From positions 4,405,547 through 4,469,546 of the forward strand of contig OX104116.1 in NCBI GenBank assembly GCA_944474755.1: a DNA stretch of 64,000 bases. The letters are read 5' to 3'. Both the position numbers and the translations under genes were made by a program. Shown in pieces: positions 38,576 to 50,200 of the stretch. Within the stretch, counting starts at the first letter, position 1; each line of letters opens with the position of its first letter. Source of the DNA: Limnoperna fortunei. Its lineage: Eukaryota; Mollusca; Bivalvia; Mytilida; Modiolidae. The notes below the pieces were generated by a model. That model ran no database searches and was not told the origin of the DNA. It saw nothing but the letters and a program-made list of their open reading frames with translations.

Positions 38576-41369
38576 TAGTCTATCAGTGTACAGGTATGTA
38601 TACTTTTACTGATTGTCTATCAGTGTACAGGTATGCATACTTGTACTAGTTGTCTATCAGTGTACAGGTATGCATACTTGTACTAATTGTCTATCAGTGT
38701 ACAGGTATGTACAATTGTGCTAGCTGTCTATCAGTGTACAGGTAAGTATACTTGTACTAATTGTCTATCCATCTACAGGTATGTATATTTGTACTAATTG
38801 TCTATCAGTGTACAGGTTTGTATACTTTTACTGATTGTCTATCAGTGTGCAGGTATGCATACTTGTACTAGTTGTCTATCAGTGTACAGGTATGCATACT
38901 TGTACTAATTGTCTATCAGTGTACAGGTATGTACAATTGTGCTAGCTGTCTATCAGTGTACAGGTAAGTATACTTGTACTAATTGTCTATCCATCTACAG
39001 GTATGTATATTTGTACTAATTGTCTATCAGTGTACAGGTATGTATACTTTTACTGATTGTCTATCAGTGTACAGGTATGTATACTTGTGCTAGTTGTGTA
39101 TCAGTGTACAGGTAAGGATGCTTATGCTAGTTGTCTATCAGTGTACAGGTGTGTATACTTGTACTAGATGTCTATCAGTGTACAGGTATGTATACTTGTA
39201 CTAGTTGTCTATCAGTGTACAGGAATGTATACTTGTACTAATTGTCTATCAGTGTACAGGTATGTATACTTGTACTAATTGTCTATCAGTGTACATGTAT
39301 GTATACTTGTATTAGTTGTCTATCAGTGTACAGGTATGTATACTTGTACTAATTGTCTATCAGTGTACAGGTATGTATACTTGTACTAATTGTCTATCAG
39401 TGTATAAGTATGTATACTTGTACTAATTGTCTATCAGTGTACAGGTATGTATACTTGTACTAATTGTCTATCAGTGTACAGGTGTGTATACTTGTACTAA
39501 TTGTCTATCAGTGTACAGGTATGTATACTTGTACTAATTGTCTATCAGTGTACAGGTATGTATGTACTAATTGTCTATCAGTGTACAGGTATGTATACTT
39601 GTACTAACTGTCTATCAGTGTACAGGTATGTATACTTGTACTAATTGTCTATCAGTGTACAGGTATGTATACTTGTACTAATTGTCTATCAGTGTACAGG
39701 TATGTTTACTTGTACTAGTTGTCTATCAGTGTACAGGTATGTATACTTCTACTAATTGTCTATCAGTGTACAGGTATGTATACTTGTACTAATTGTCTAT
39801 CAGTGTACAGGTTTGTATACTTGTACTAATTGTCTATTAGTGTACAGGTATGTATACTTGTACTAATTGTCTATCAGTGTACAGGTGTGTATACTTGTAC
39901 TAATTGTCTATCAGTGTACAGGTATGTATACTTGTACTAATTGTCTATCAGTGTGCATGTATGTATACTTTTACTAACTGTCTATCAGTGTACAGGTATG
40001 TATGTACAAATTGTCAATCAGTGTACAGGTATGTATACTTGTACTAATTGTCTATCAGTGTACAGGTATGTATACTTGTACTAGTTGTCTATCAGTGTAC
40101 AGGTATGTATACTTGTACTAGTTGTCTATCAGTGTACAGGTATGTATGTACTTATTGTTTATCAGTGTACAGGTATGTATACTTGTACTAATTGTCTATC
40201 AGTATGCAGGTATGTATACTTGTGCTAGTTGTCTATCAGTGTACAGGTATGGATACTTGTACTAGTTGTCTATCAGTGTACAGGTGTGTTTACTTGTACT
40301 AGTTGTCTATCAGTGTACAGGTGTGTATACTTGTACTAGTTGTATATCAGTGTACAGGTATGTATACTTGTGCTAGTTGTCTATCAGTGTACAGGTATGT
40401 ATGTACTTATTGTTTATCAGTGTACAGGTATGTATACTTGTACTAATTGTCTATCAGTATACAGGTATGTATACTTGTGCTAATTGTCTATCAGTGTACA
40501 TGTATGTATGTACTAATTGTCAATCAGTGTACAGGTATGTATACTTGTACTAATTGTCTATCAGTGTACAGGTATGTATACTTGTACTAGTTGTCTATCG
40601 TGTACATGTATGTATGTACTAATTGTCAATCAGTGTACAGGTATGTATACTTGTACTAATTGTCTATCAGTGTACATGTATGTATGTACTAGTTGTCTAT
40701 CAGTGTACAGGTATGTATACTTGTACTAGTTGTCTATCAGTGTGCATGTATGTATACTTGTACTAGTTGTCTATCAGTGTACAGGTATGTATACTTGTAC
40801 TAGTTGTCTATCAGTGTACAGGTATGTATACTTGTACTAGTTGTCTATCAGTGTACAGGTATGTTTACTTGTACTAGTTGTATATCAGTGTACAGGTGTG
40901 TATACTTGTGCTAGTTGTCTATCAGTGTACAGGTATGTATACTTGTGCTAGTTGTCTATCAGTGTACATGTATGTATACTTGTACTAGTTGTCTATCAGT
41001 GTACAGGTGTGTATACTTGTGCTAGTTGTCTATCAGTGTACAGGTATGTATACTTGTGCTAGTTGTCTATCAGTGTACATGTATGTATACTTGTACTAGT
41101 TGTCTATCAGTGTACAGGTGTGTATATTTGTACTAGTTGTCTATCAGTGTACAGGTATGTATACTTGTACTAGTTGTCTATCAGTGTACAGGTGTGTTTA
41201 CTTGTACTAGTTGTCTATCAGTGTACAGGTGTGTATACTTGTACTAGTTGTATATCAGTGTACAGGTGTGTATACTTTTACTAACTGTCTATCAGTGTAC
41301 AGGTATGTATGCACTTATTGTTTATCAGTGTACAGGTATGGATACTTGTAGTTATCTATCAGTGTACAG
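38576..41369. repeat. 37-bp minisatellite, about 75 copies
   Basis: The unit contains TGTCTATCAGTGTACAGG, TATGTATACTTG and TACTAAT; period 37 bp, with some units shortened (for example 'tatgtatgtactaatt'). It shares TCTATCAGTGTACAGGTAT with the 33-bp array, so the two have one origin. A decayed outlier lies at 43745-43930. Confidence 0.92.
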
Positions 41370-42784
41370 GTGGAAAGACTCTGAAAAGAACACAGTTTCT
41401 CTAGCTATGTTGGAAATTTGGTCTGAAATTGTACACATTTCAGACATTAGCAGAGAATTTGTCAGAAAATTCCAAGCTAAGCTAGAAAAATATTCTGAAT
41501 ACTCAGCACTAGGTCAGAAAAGAGATTGGAATGTGTCAGAATACTCTGCTATGTCAGAAATTAGCAGAAATTAGATTGGAAAATTCTGAATACTCTGCAC
41601 TATTTTTGAGATAAGCTCAAAATTTCAAGTAACCACAGATTTTTTTCCATGCATTTTAAAAAAATTTGGTTTGGAGGGTTTTGGTGAAATTTTTGCAGAT
41701 GACTTGGAATTTTTTCCTAGGGGTCCCATATTTTGGTTCCTGTGATGTCAAAATTTGGTTTCTTGCTGAGTCTGATTTTTTGCCAGCTAGACGATAGTTC
41801 ACCTATTCAAGCTTGATCATTTGAGGTGAGGATTGCATGTAAAATCTGAATAAGTGCCAATGAGTTTTTTGAAAAATAAGGCAATTGGTAATCATGTAAA
41901 TAGAACATTAAAAAATTAATATTATTTGTTTTCCCTATCACTCTAACTTGTCAAGTTCTTTGTTGCTTCTGTTTTACATAGAAGCCCGATATCATACTCA
42001 AATGTCCATTTACCATTTTTGTTGATTAATATAACATATATTTATATTCAGAGTAAAAGATTAATTAGTCAAAATTATTAACGTCAATAAAAGATGCTTT
42101 TCTAATGCCAAAAATGTTCATACATTTTATTCTATTTTCATTTTATTCAATTTGTACAGAAAATAACTATATATTGCTAATTAGAACTTTATAAGTAGAA
42201 GTCATTTTGTTTAAATTATCTGCAAACACAACAAATGTACTGTTTTTACACATGCAATTTACTGTTGTCATACAAAAAGAAACACCAGCAACTATTAAAC
42301 AATTTTATCATTTTCAATTAGCTTGTATATTTGTTGTCATAGGTCATTCTCCCAAGTCAGGGGTACTTCGAGATGATGGAACAAACACGGACTCAGAACC
42401 CCTGTCTTGGGAGGATGTCATTGGTAAATTGCCTAAAGAAATAAATACATGCAATTGTTTTGATTACACACTCTATGTAATTATTAATGAACTTTTTGTG
42501 CATACAAACATAAATAGACGCACCATTTTTATACAAATTAAAATGTTTAACAATTACCTTAAATATCCATTTGTTTTATTATTGTTTGTAATGATAAATA
42601 TTTTTGAAACCAGTGTGAAAATTAAAGATACATTCTTTTGATGGCTTCATATAAATAATATTGAAAATTTCTGACCTCACTACATGTATTTCCTTTGTGA
42701 ACTACTGAGACATATTGGATCAAAATTTGCAGCAGTGATGAATTTTATTTTATATTTTTATAAATTAATTTCATGAAATTAAAG
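41370..42784. other. AT-rich DNA with a short inverted repeat
   Basis: 41400-41600 repeats 'cagaa.ttagcagaa' and 'ttctgaatactc' irregularly. 42349-42421 carries inverted arms 'cattctcccaagtcaggggt' and 'acccctgtcttgggaggatg'. No gene is supported. Confidence 0.4.
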
Positions 42785-43025
42785 GGGGCCTAGGAGGCGT
42801 AGTGGTTAATGTAGTTCGTCTATTGATCCTGTGGTCTGTCAACACTGAGATCGCAGGTTTGATTCTCACTGCAGGCAGGGTGTACTCGACTCCAATCTTA
42901 ATTGACAAGGATTGCCAGTTTTCTTACCGCATGTCGGGTGTTTCCTCCGGGTACTCCGGCTTTCTCCCCCAATAAAAACTGGACGCCATAATTTAGCTGA
43001 AAAATCTCTGAAAGTGGCATTATAA
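42785..43025 (+). mobile_element. tRNA-derived SINE, best-preserved copy
   Basis: The head resembles a tRNA gene: box-A-like TAGTGGTTAATG (42800-42811) and box-B-like GGTTTGATTCTC (42856-42867), the internal RNA polymerase III promoter of SINEs. After it come 'gcagggtgtactcgactcc', 'ggattgccagttttc', 'ccgggtactccggctttc' and 'aataaaaactggacgcca', with a tail 'ctgaaagtggcattataatga'. A small hairpin has inserted in or next to the tail (43029-43099). Confidence 0.8.
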
Positions 43026-43028
43026 TGA

Positions 43029-43099
43029 ATAGTCCGAGAATCCTCTGCCGTCCAACGTTTTTTTTTTTTTGCGTTGGACGGCAGAGGATTCTAGGACTA
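43029..43099. repeat. 71-bp near-perfect foldback flanked by 8-bp direct repeats
   Basis: Arms 43029-43057 and 43072-43100 are reverse complements with one mismatch over 29 nt ('ctctgccgtccaacg' and 'cgttggacggcagag' inside), separated by a T-run and one G. TATAATGA lies on both sides (43021-43028 and 43100-43107), as expected of a target-site duplication. Confidence 0.8.
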
Positions 43100-43107
43100 T
43101 ATAATGA

Positions 43108-44218
43108 TTATCAGGAAAAAACTATTTTAAATTTTTGATTAATAAAACATCCCGATATTTAAATACTTCACTAATAGGACATGAACAATTTGTATTTTTT
43201 TAAATTTTAATTTTATGGCTGATAACAAATAATTATTTCACTTTATGCATTTGTAAAACTCTGAATATCTCGATTCACCTTAATTGAATGCTTATAGTTT
43301 AACTGTCTTGGCCTGTTTGGTGACCAATGTATATATTTTTAGCATAATTTTATTTTAACCAAAAAAGATAGTCTAGTGAAATTCTAACATATTTAATGCA
43401 ATTGTAAATCTCCTGTCATTATCATTGATACAAGTCCAACCTTCTGAGCCTTTTTCAAGCTTTAAAAGACAATGTCCTTGTTTCTAAGCTAATTCAACGC
43501 AAAAAATATTAAAGTTGAATGCCAGAAAAATATGACAAAGTCCAAACTTCCTTACTAATCCTGTGCTGACAAAATATGCAAGTCCAACTTTCCGGGCATT
43601 TTCCAAGCTAAAAAATGACTAGGTCTAAATTTCTGAGCCAATTCCTCACTTTAGAATATCAGTCCTACATTCTAAATTTACGAGAAAAAATGCAGAATTT
43701 CCAAGCACAAGTCTGAATCTCCAGCTACGGTTTGAACTTGTGCTACTTGTCTATCAGTGTTCAGGTATGTATAATTGTGCTCGCTGTCTTTCAGTGAAAA
43801 GGTGTGTATACGCAAATTGGCTTACATTGCACAGGTATGTATATATGTACTCGATATCAATACCTACAGTGTATGTTTACATTATTTTCAATAAGTTTAC
43901 AGGTACATGTATGTAAACTTCTCTTTATTTTGCTTAAAATAATGACCTGTCATCAATACTTAATCACTTAATTTTTTCTCCATATGTACAACTGTGTTGA
44001 AGCAGGGACAGTCTATACTATAGTACAGACTGTCTCTGGTTGAAGGCATTCTAAAAATCCAAAACAAAGGCCAAAATCCTATACCGTTAACAATGTATAT
44101 AGATGGACTGCTTCTGGCCTGAGTAAGTTTAATCTGTGTACAAAAAACCTTAATGTTTAAGACCATACTTTAGCCATAATCCAACACAGATAGTCTTCAC
44201 ATTGTTTAATGTTTACAG
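43108..44218. other. Upstream flank of the main gene
   Basis: No coding exon recognised. 43745-43930 holds decayed units of the 37-bp minisatellite. A promoter could not be located, because the first visible exon starts at an acceptor (AG at 44217-44218), so the transcription start lies further upstream in a 5' UTR exon not identified here. Confidence 0.4.
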
Positions 44219-44228
44219 GTTCTGAAAT

Positions 44229-47200
44229 ATGGCAGCATCACAGCAGACGGAAGAAGACAATTATATCAAACTGTTTAAACTGGTTACTGGTGTAGGTACT
44301 GATGCACTCCGAGAAAGCTTTGATCGATTTTTTCCGCCATCAACTCTAGTTGCAGATTTGAAGAAAAATGAATTAAAACTAAAGAAACTCAACTATGAAA
44401 GACGTTTAACCGCACAACAAATGTCGATTTTATTTCCTGTAGCAGGTTATTATAATTTTGACCTAGTAACTAAGGTCTTATTTTCATCAGCACACCAACT
44501 CACACACTACAGTAATGGGAGCGGGAGGTTTGGCATGTCATAAAATTTGGTTTAACCCACCTATTCTTCTGAAAATAGGCAAAAGATCTAAGTATTTTAC
44601 ATCCTATCTGTCTGTATAAACATGTATCTGGTAAAGGGACCATACAGACATCAACAAACAACTGCTTGTTTCATTGTAGGCATCTGGTTCATATCTTTTA
44701 GAGAAAAAGAAGATATAAATTATTACAACAATGCTATAAGGCACAATGTTATGACTGAGGTAGAGGAAGTTCTTATTTTGATATTTGGCTGCTCCAACTC
44801 TAGCATGGCCAGTGGATTTATAATTCTATGCAATTTCAATATTGGTGCTGCATTAAAAAGCACTTTCATATCGAATAATTTAGTCAGATAATTTATTAAA
44901 TGTATTGACTGTTTTTCAGCTGATTGTGCAAAGCACATTTCTGTCTGGACTATTCTATGGGTGTTTGTGAGTTTTCTTGAGTACATTTCGGGGTTTCTAA
45001 ATCTACAAATTTTTTTTATCTGAAATGACACCCGAAAATTTAATGTGATATAGCTGAAATTATTCCGCTTGAAGGGGTCTCACATTACTAAACTTGGTGC
45101 CTTACTGAGAGCAAAACATGTTAACATGTTCCCCTATCCTCAAAAAATTAAGAGGCCATTTATCAGTTAGATAATACATTCTCTGAGCAACAACTCATTA
45201 TATAAGTTTCTCTTATGATTGAGCTGCTTTAACATATTGCATATTTTGCGACACCACACCATAGATATTGTTATACGAAAAAGTGATATAAAGTGATATA
45301 AAAATAGACTGTTCTGATTGGTTTTTCGTCCATTGTGTATCACTTTTAGAACATTCCAATTGGTTGTGTTGGGGTATCTGTGACGTTGCAAAGTTTACAT
45401 CGGACAAATGGTGACATCATAATGGAATCCAATGAAAATCGTAGCACAGAAATATGTCTAACTATATGAAGGGAAAAAAGTTTTCATAATTTGAGTTGAA
45501 AATCGCTTTAAATCGACTCTTTTTTGTAATTTCTATGTAACAGCAAGCTCTCACTTATTATAAAACCTATATTTACAGGATCTCCTACATCACGTGACTT
45601 TGATGTGACATTAATGATATGCTTGATTAGAAACCTGACGTCTGTATCTCCTCCTTATAATGGATTCGATAAACTGCCCATGCAGTCAGAGACAAGTGTT
45701 GGAGCGGACATAGCCAGAATTAAATATCACAGGAACATGCTTGCTCATGCTGATACTAACAGAATATCCGAACCAGACTTCCAAAGCTACTGGAAGGACT
45801 TGACAGATGTAAGTACCAGTAATACAAATGTAGTTTAAGTTATACCTCACCAATACCAGACTTCTGAAGCTACTGGAAGGACTTGACGGATGTAAGTACC
45901 AGTAATAGTTAAAGTTACCTCACCAATACCAGACTTCTGAAGCTACTGGAAGGACTTGACGGATGTAAGTACCAGTAATAGTTAAAGTTATACCTCACCA
46001 ATACCAGACTTCTGAAGCTACTGGAAGGACTTGACAGACGTAAGTACCGGTAATAGTTAATGTTATACCTCACCAATATCAGGCTTCTAAAGCTACTGGA
46101 AGGACTTGACAGACGTAAGTACCGGTAATAGTTAATGTTATACCTCACCAATACCAGACTTCTGAAGCTACTGGAAGGACTTGACAGATGTAAGTACCAG
46201 TAATAGTTAATTTTATACCGCACCAATACCAGACTTTCACAGCTACTGCAAGGACTTGACAGACGTAAGTACCAGTAATAGTTAATGTTATACCTTACAA
46301 ATACCAGACTTCGAAACCTACTTGAAGGACTTAACAGATGAAAGTACCAGTAATAGTTAATTTTATACTGCACCAATACCAGACTTTCAATGTGTGATTA
46401 CATATTCTTACAAATGGCGATCAATATTTACCTGTTTCGTCCGATTCTCATCAGGTAGCAATCGCTCGGGCGGTAAATATGCTTTAATTAAGATGTTTAT
46501 TAAAAAATAAACGTGCAGTGTTGATAAACACTCTTTATGGTTAAAATTAAGCGTTTTTTTACACTTAATTCAAATTTTAATACACGGTCGGAACCTTGCA
46601 CTTTCAGTTGCACTCCTTACGATTTTTTTTAGTAAGAATTCTTGACCGGTACAAAGATATCTTCACTATGAACATTAATTAGTTATCTAATAAACTTTTA
46701 ATTTTTGTATATATCAATAAGATAATCTGCTAAAGACTATAGGATCTGAAAAAAGGGGGTTGGGGGGGGGGGTAATTAGTTGTTTGGAAGAAATATGAAA
46801 TATTAATGTCAGCATCTGCATCCAGGTAAGACAAAAGTCTCTCTATAATGGGCAAACACCAGCATGTTTCAAGTAAAGAGTGCAGTTCAATCATGCTCCA
46901 AAAGACTTTAAACTCAGCTACTACTAATATAAAATAGCATGGGATAAACATTCTGCAAGCCATATTACTAGAATATCATTTTATAAAAGACATTTAATGG
47001 GGCTCACCACTTTCAAAAGTGATGAGTCCAGGACTCACCATAAAAAAATCCTACAAGTATTCCAAATAAATGTGATTAATATTTTTATTTGTTTGACTTT
47101 TCATATAAGATTGAGTCCTCTTTTCCATAACTTGACTTCTTTCCATGCTGTTAATAAAAATATAAAAGTTCATATAGTAGATAAAGTTTTACAGGTCTGT

Positions 47201-50200
47201 TTTTTTTAACCAAAGACCATTAATTGTAGCTTATCTGCTCAATATCTGTGTACTATTGATATCTACCTGTGGCAATATTTTTAAGAATGTACCACTTTTT
47301 TCCTAACATTTATACCAGTTGTCGCCAAATTGACAGAATTATTTATCTTCTCAGTAAGAATTTGTAGACTCAATATACAACATTATGACAGCTTCTTTCA
47401 ATATAATAAAAACATTTCTGTAACATATAACATGTTTTGAACTGTGCCCTTCAATGAGATATGGATGAGAAAATGCATTTCGTTTCCGAAAACGTAAATA
47501 ATCATTAATTATCAGAATTTTTCAGCTTTCTCTTGTTTTTTTTTTGATGCGGGTAGAAGCCAGAGTAACCAGGGAAAATCATGCCCCAACCTTCAGAAGG
47601 AAAACTGACAATCCTTGTCAATTAATACTGGAGTCAAACAGAACCAGCCTGCTGGGAGACTCGAGCCTGCAACCTCAATTTTGAAAGGCACCTGATCAAC
47701 AGATCAGATGATCAACAGATGATGACTAACTACCTTAATAACTAGACCACTTAATCCCCCCTCCCCCCCAAAAAAAAAAAATCTGCAAAGACACTTAAAT
47801 TCGGTTATTAATTTCATTTTGTCCTTTTAGAATTTATAACTTTTTTTTAATAATCATAAGATCGGTGATCTTAATGTTGTTTTCTGTCTATGTATAACCT
47901 TATTTATTTCTAGGCAATCGTTCGTCTTGGTGGCCAACACTACCAGGCGTTGTGTGATGAAATAAAAGAGCTAACACTTGTTGGTAGAAGTGAACTCACA
48001 ACTTTAAGTCAACAGATTGAAGCCTTCAGAAGTTTATTTTTAACAGGTTAGTCCTAAACACTGATAACGGCAGTTTCTTCTGAAAGGTTGAAATTTTAAT
48101 TAAAATTTAAACACATAAACAGCAATTACTTTACAAAAGCAAAATGATGCCAAATTTGTTCTTACCATTACATGTTATAGTCAGAATTCCCTGGAAAACT
48201 TAAAATTAATACACATATAAATTTGATCAACTATTCCCAATGTTTTAATGGCAGCCTTTTTAGCTCACCTGACCCTTTGGGTCAGGTGAGCTATTGTTAT
48301 CACTTTGCGTCCGTCGGCGTCGTCGTCGGCGTCTGTAAACTTTTTACATTTTAATCTTCTTCTCTGAAACCACTTGGCCAATTGAAACCAAACTTGGCCA
48401 TAATGTTCATTGGATGGACCTTTACAAAGTTTGTGTTTTTTATTTTGATTGGTAAACCAATATGGCCGCCACCTCAAGACTTAGTTTAACATAGGACCCT
48501 ACGGGAAAAAAGTTAAAAAGGGCTTCTTCTCTGAAACCGTTTAACCAATCAAAACAAAACTTACTAGCAATATTGTTAGATGGTCCTCTATAAAGTTTGT
48601 GTTTTAGATGGGAATTGGAAATTCAAAATGGCCGCCACTGCAGGACTTAGTTTAACATAGAACCCTATGGGAAAAAGTTTTAAAAGGCTTCTTCTCTGAA
48701 ACCGGTTAATCAATGGAAACAAAAACTTACTAGCAATATTGTTTGGATGGTCCTCTATAAAGTTTGTGTTTTTTATGGCAATTGGAAATTCAAAATGGCC
48801 GCCACTGCAGGACTTAGTTTAACATAGAACCCTATGGGAAAAAGTTTTAAAAGGCTTCTTCTCTGAAACCGGTTAATCAATGGAAACAAAAACTTACTAG
48901 CAATATTGTTTGGATGGTCCTCTATAAAGTTTGTGTTTTATATGGCAATTAGAAATTCAAAATGGCTGCCACAGCAGGACTTAATTTAACATAGGACCCT
49001 ATGGGAAAAAGTTTGAAAGGCTTCTTTTCTGAAACCGGCCAACCAATGGAAACAAAACTTACTAGCAATATTGTTTGGATGGCCCTCTATAAAGTTAATG
49101 TTTTTTATCCCAATCTGATATTCAAAATGGCCGCCACCGCAGGACTTAGTTTAACATTGGACCCTTTGGGAAAAAGGTTAAAAAGGGCTTTTTCTCTAAA
49201 ACCGGTTAACCAATCAAAACAAAACTTACTAGCAATATTGTTTGGATGGTCCTTTATAAAGTTTATGATTTTTATGCCAACTGGAATTCAAAATGGCCAC
49301 TACCGCAGGACTTAGTTTAACATAGGACCCTAAGGGAAAAAGTTTTTAAAGGCTTCTTCTCTGAAACCGGTTAATCAATGGAAACAAAAACTTACTAGCA
49401 ATATTGTTTGGATGGTCCTCTATAAAGTTTATGTTTTTTATGGCAATTGGAAATTCAAAATGGCCGCTACCGCAGGACTTAGTTTAACATACGACCCTAT
49501 GGGAAAAAGTTTTTAAAGGCTTCCTCTCTGAAACCGGTTAATCAATGGAAACAAAAACTTACTAGCAATATTGGTTGGATGGTCCTTTATAAAGTTTATG
49601 TTTTTATGCCAATTGGAAATTCAAAATGGCCACCTCCCCCGCAGGACTTAGTTTAACATAGGACCCTATGGGCAAATAAAAAAAATCTTCTCTATACAAC
49701 TGGATAACCAATGAAACAAAGCTTTCTAGTAATATTGTTTGGATGGTCCTATTTAAAGTTTATTGAAAATTACAGGACTTACTTTAACATCAAGGAAATG
49801 CCATCTTCATTGCCTATAAAATCAGGTGAGCGATACAGGCTCTTAAGAGCCTCTGGTTTAAGGTGAGAAATAACTTTACAACCCCAAAGTATTGGATTAC
49901 ACAGTATATTTTTCCCAGGTCCATGTTACCACACATGTCCAGTCCTTGTTACCTAAGTTCAAGCCTTTGGTTGTTACCTATGTCCGGACTGTTTGTACGT
50001 GTTTCCTAGGTCAAGATTATCTGGCTTTATTTCCCAGGTCCAAAATTGTCTGTATTTGATTACCAGGTCCAGACTATCTGTCCTTGTTACGCAGGTACAG
50101 ACTGTCTGTCTTTGTTACGCAGGTACAGACTGTCTGTCTTTGTTACCCAGGTACAGACTGTCTTTCCTTGTTACTCAGATCCAGGTTGCATGTCCTTGTT

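Noticed and set aside
42207..42641. 144-codon plus-strand frame upstream of the main gene
   Set aside because: AT-rich with no domain; only the short 'ctcccaagtc' inverted repeat inside it is of interest.
45915..46376. 153-codon minus-strand frame
   Set aside because: Lies in the 75-bp splice-donor array, whose period is a multiple of three; no recognisable domain.
49001..49315. 104-codon plus-strand frame in intron 3
   Set aside because: Part of the 167-bp interspersed repeat; it reads through repeat units and contains no domain.
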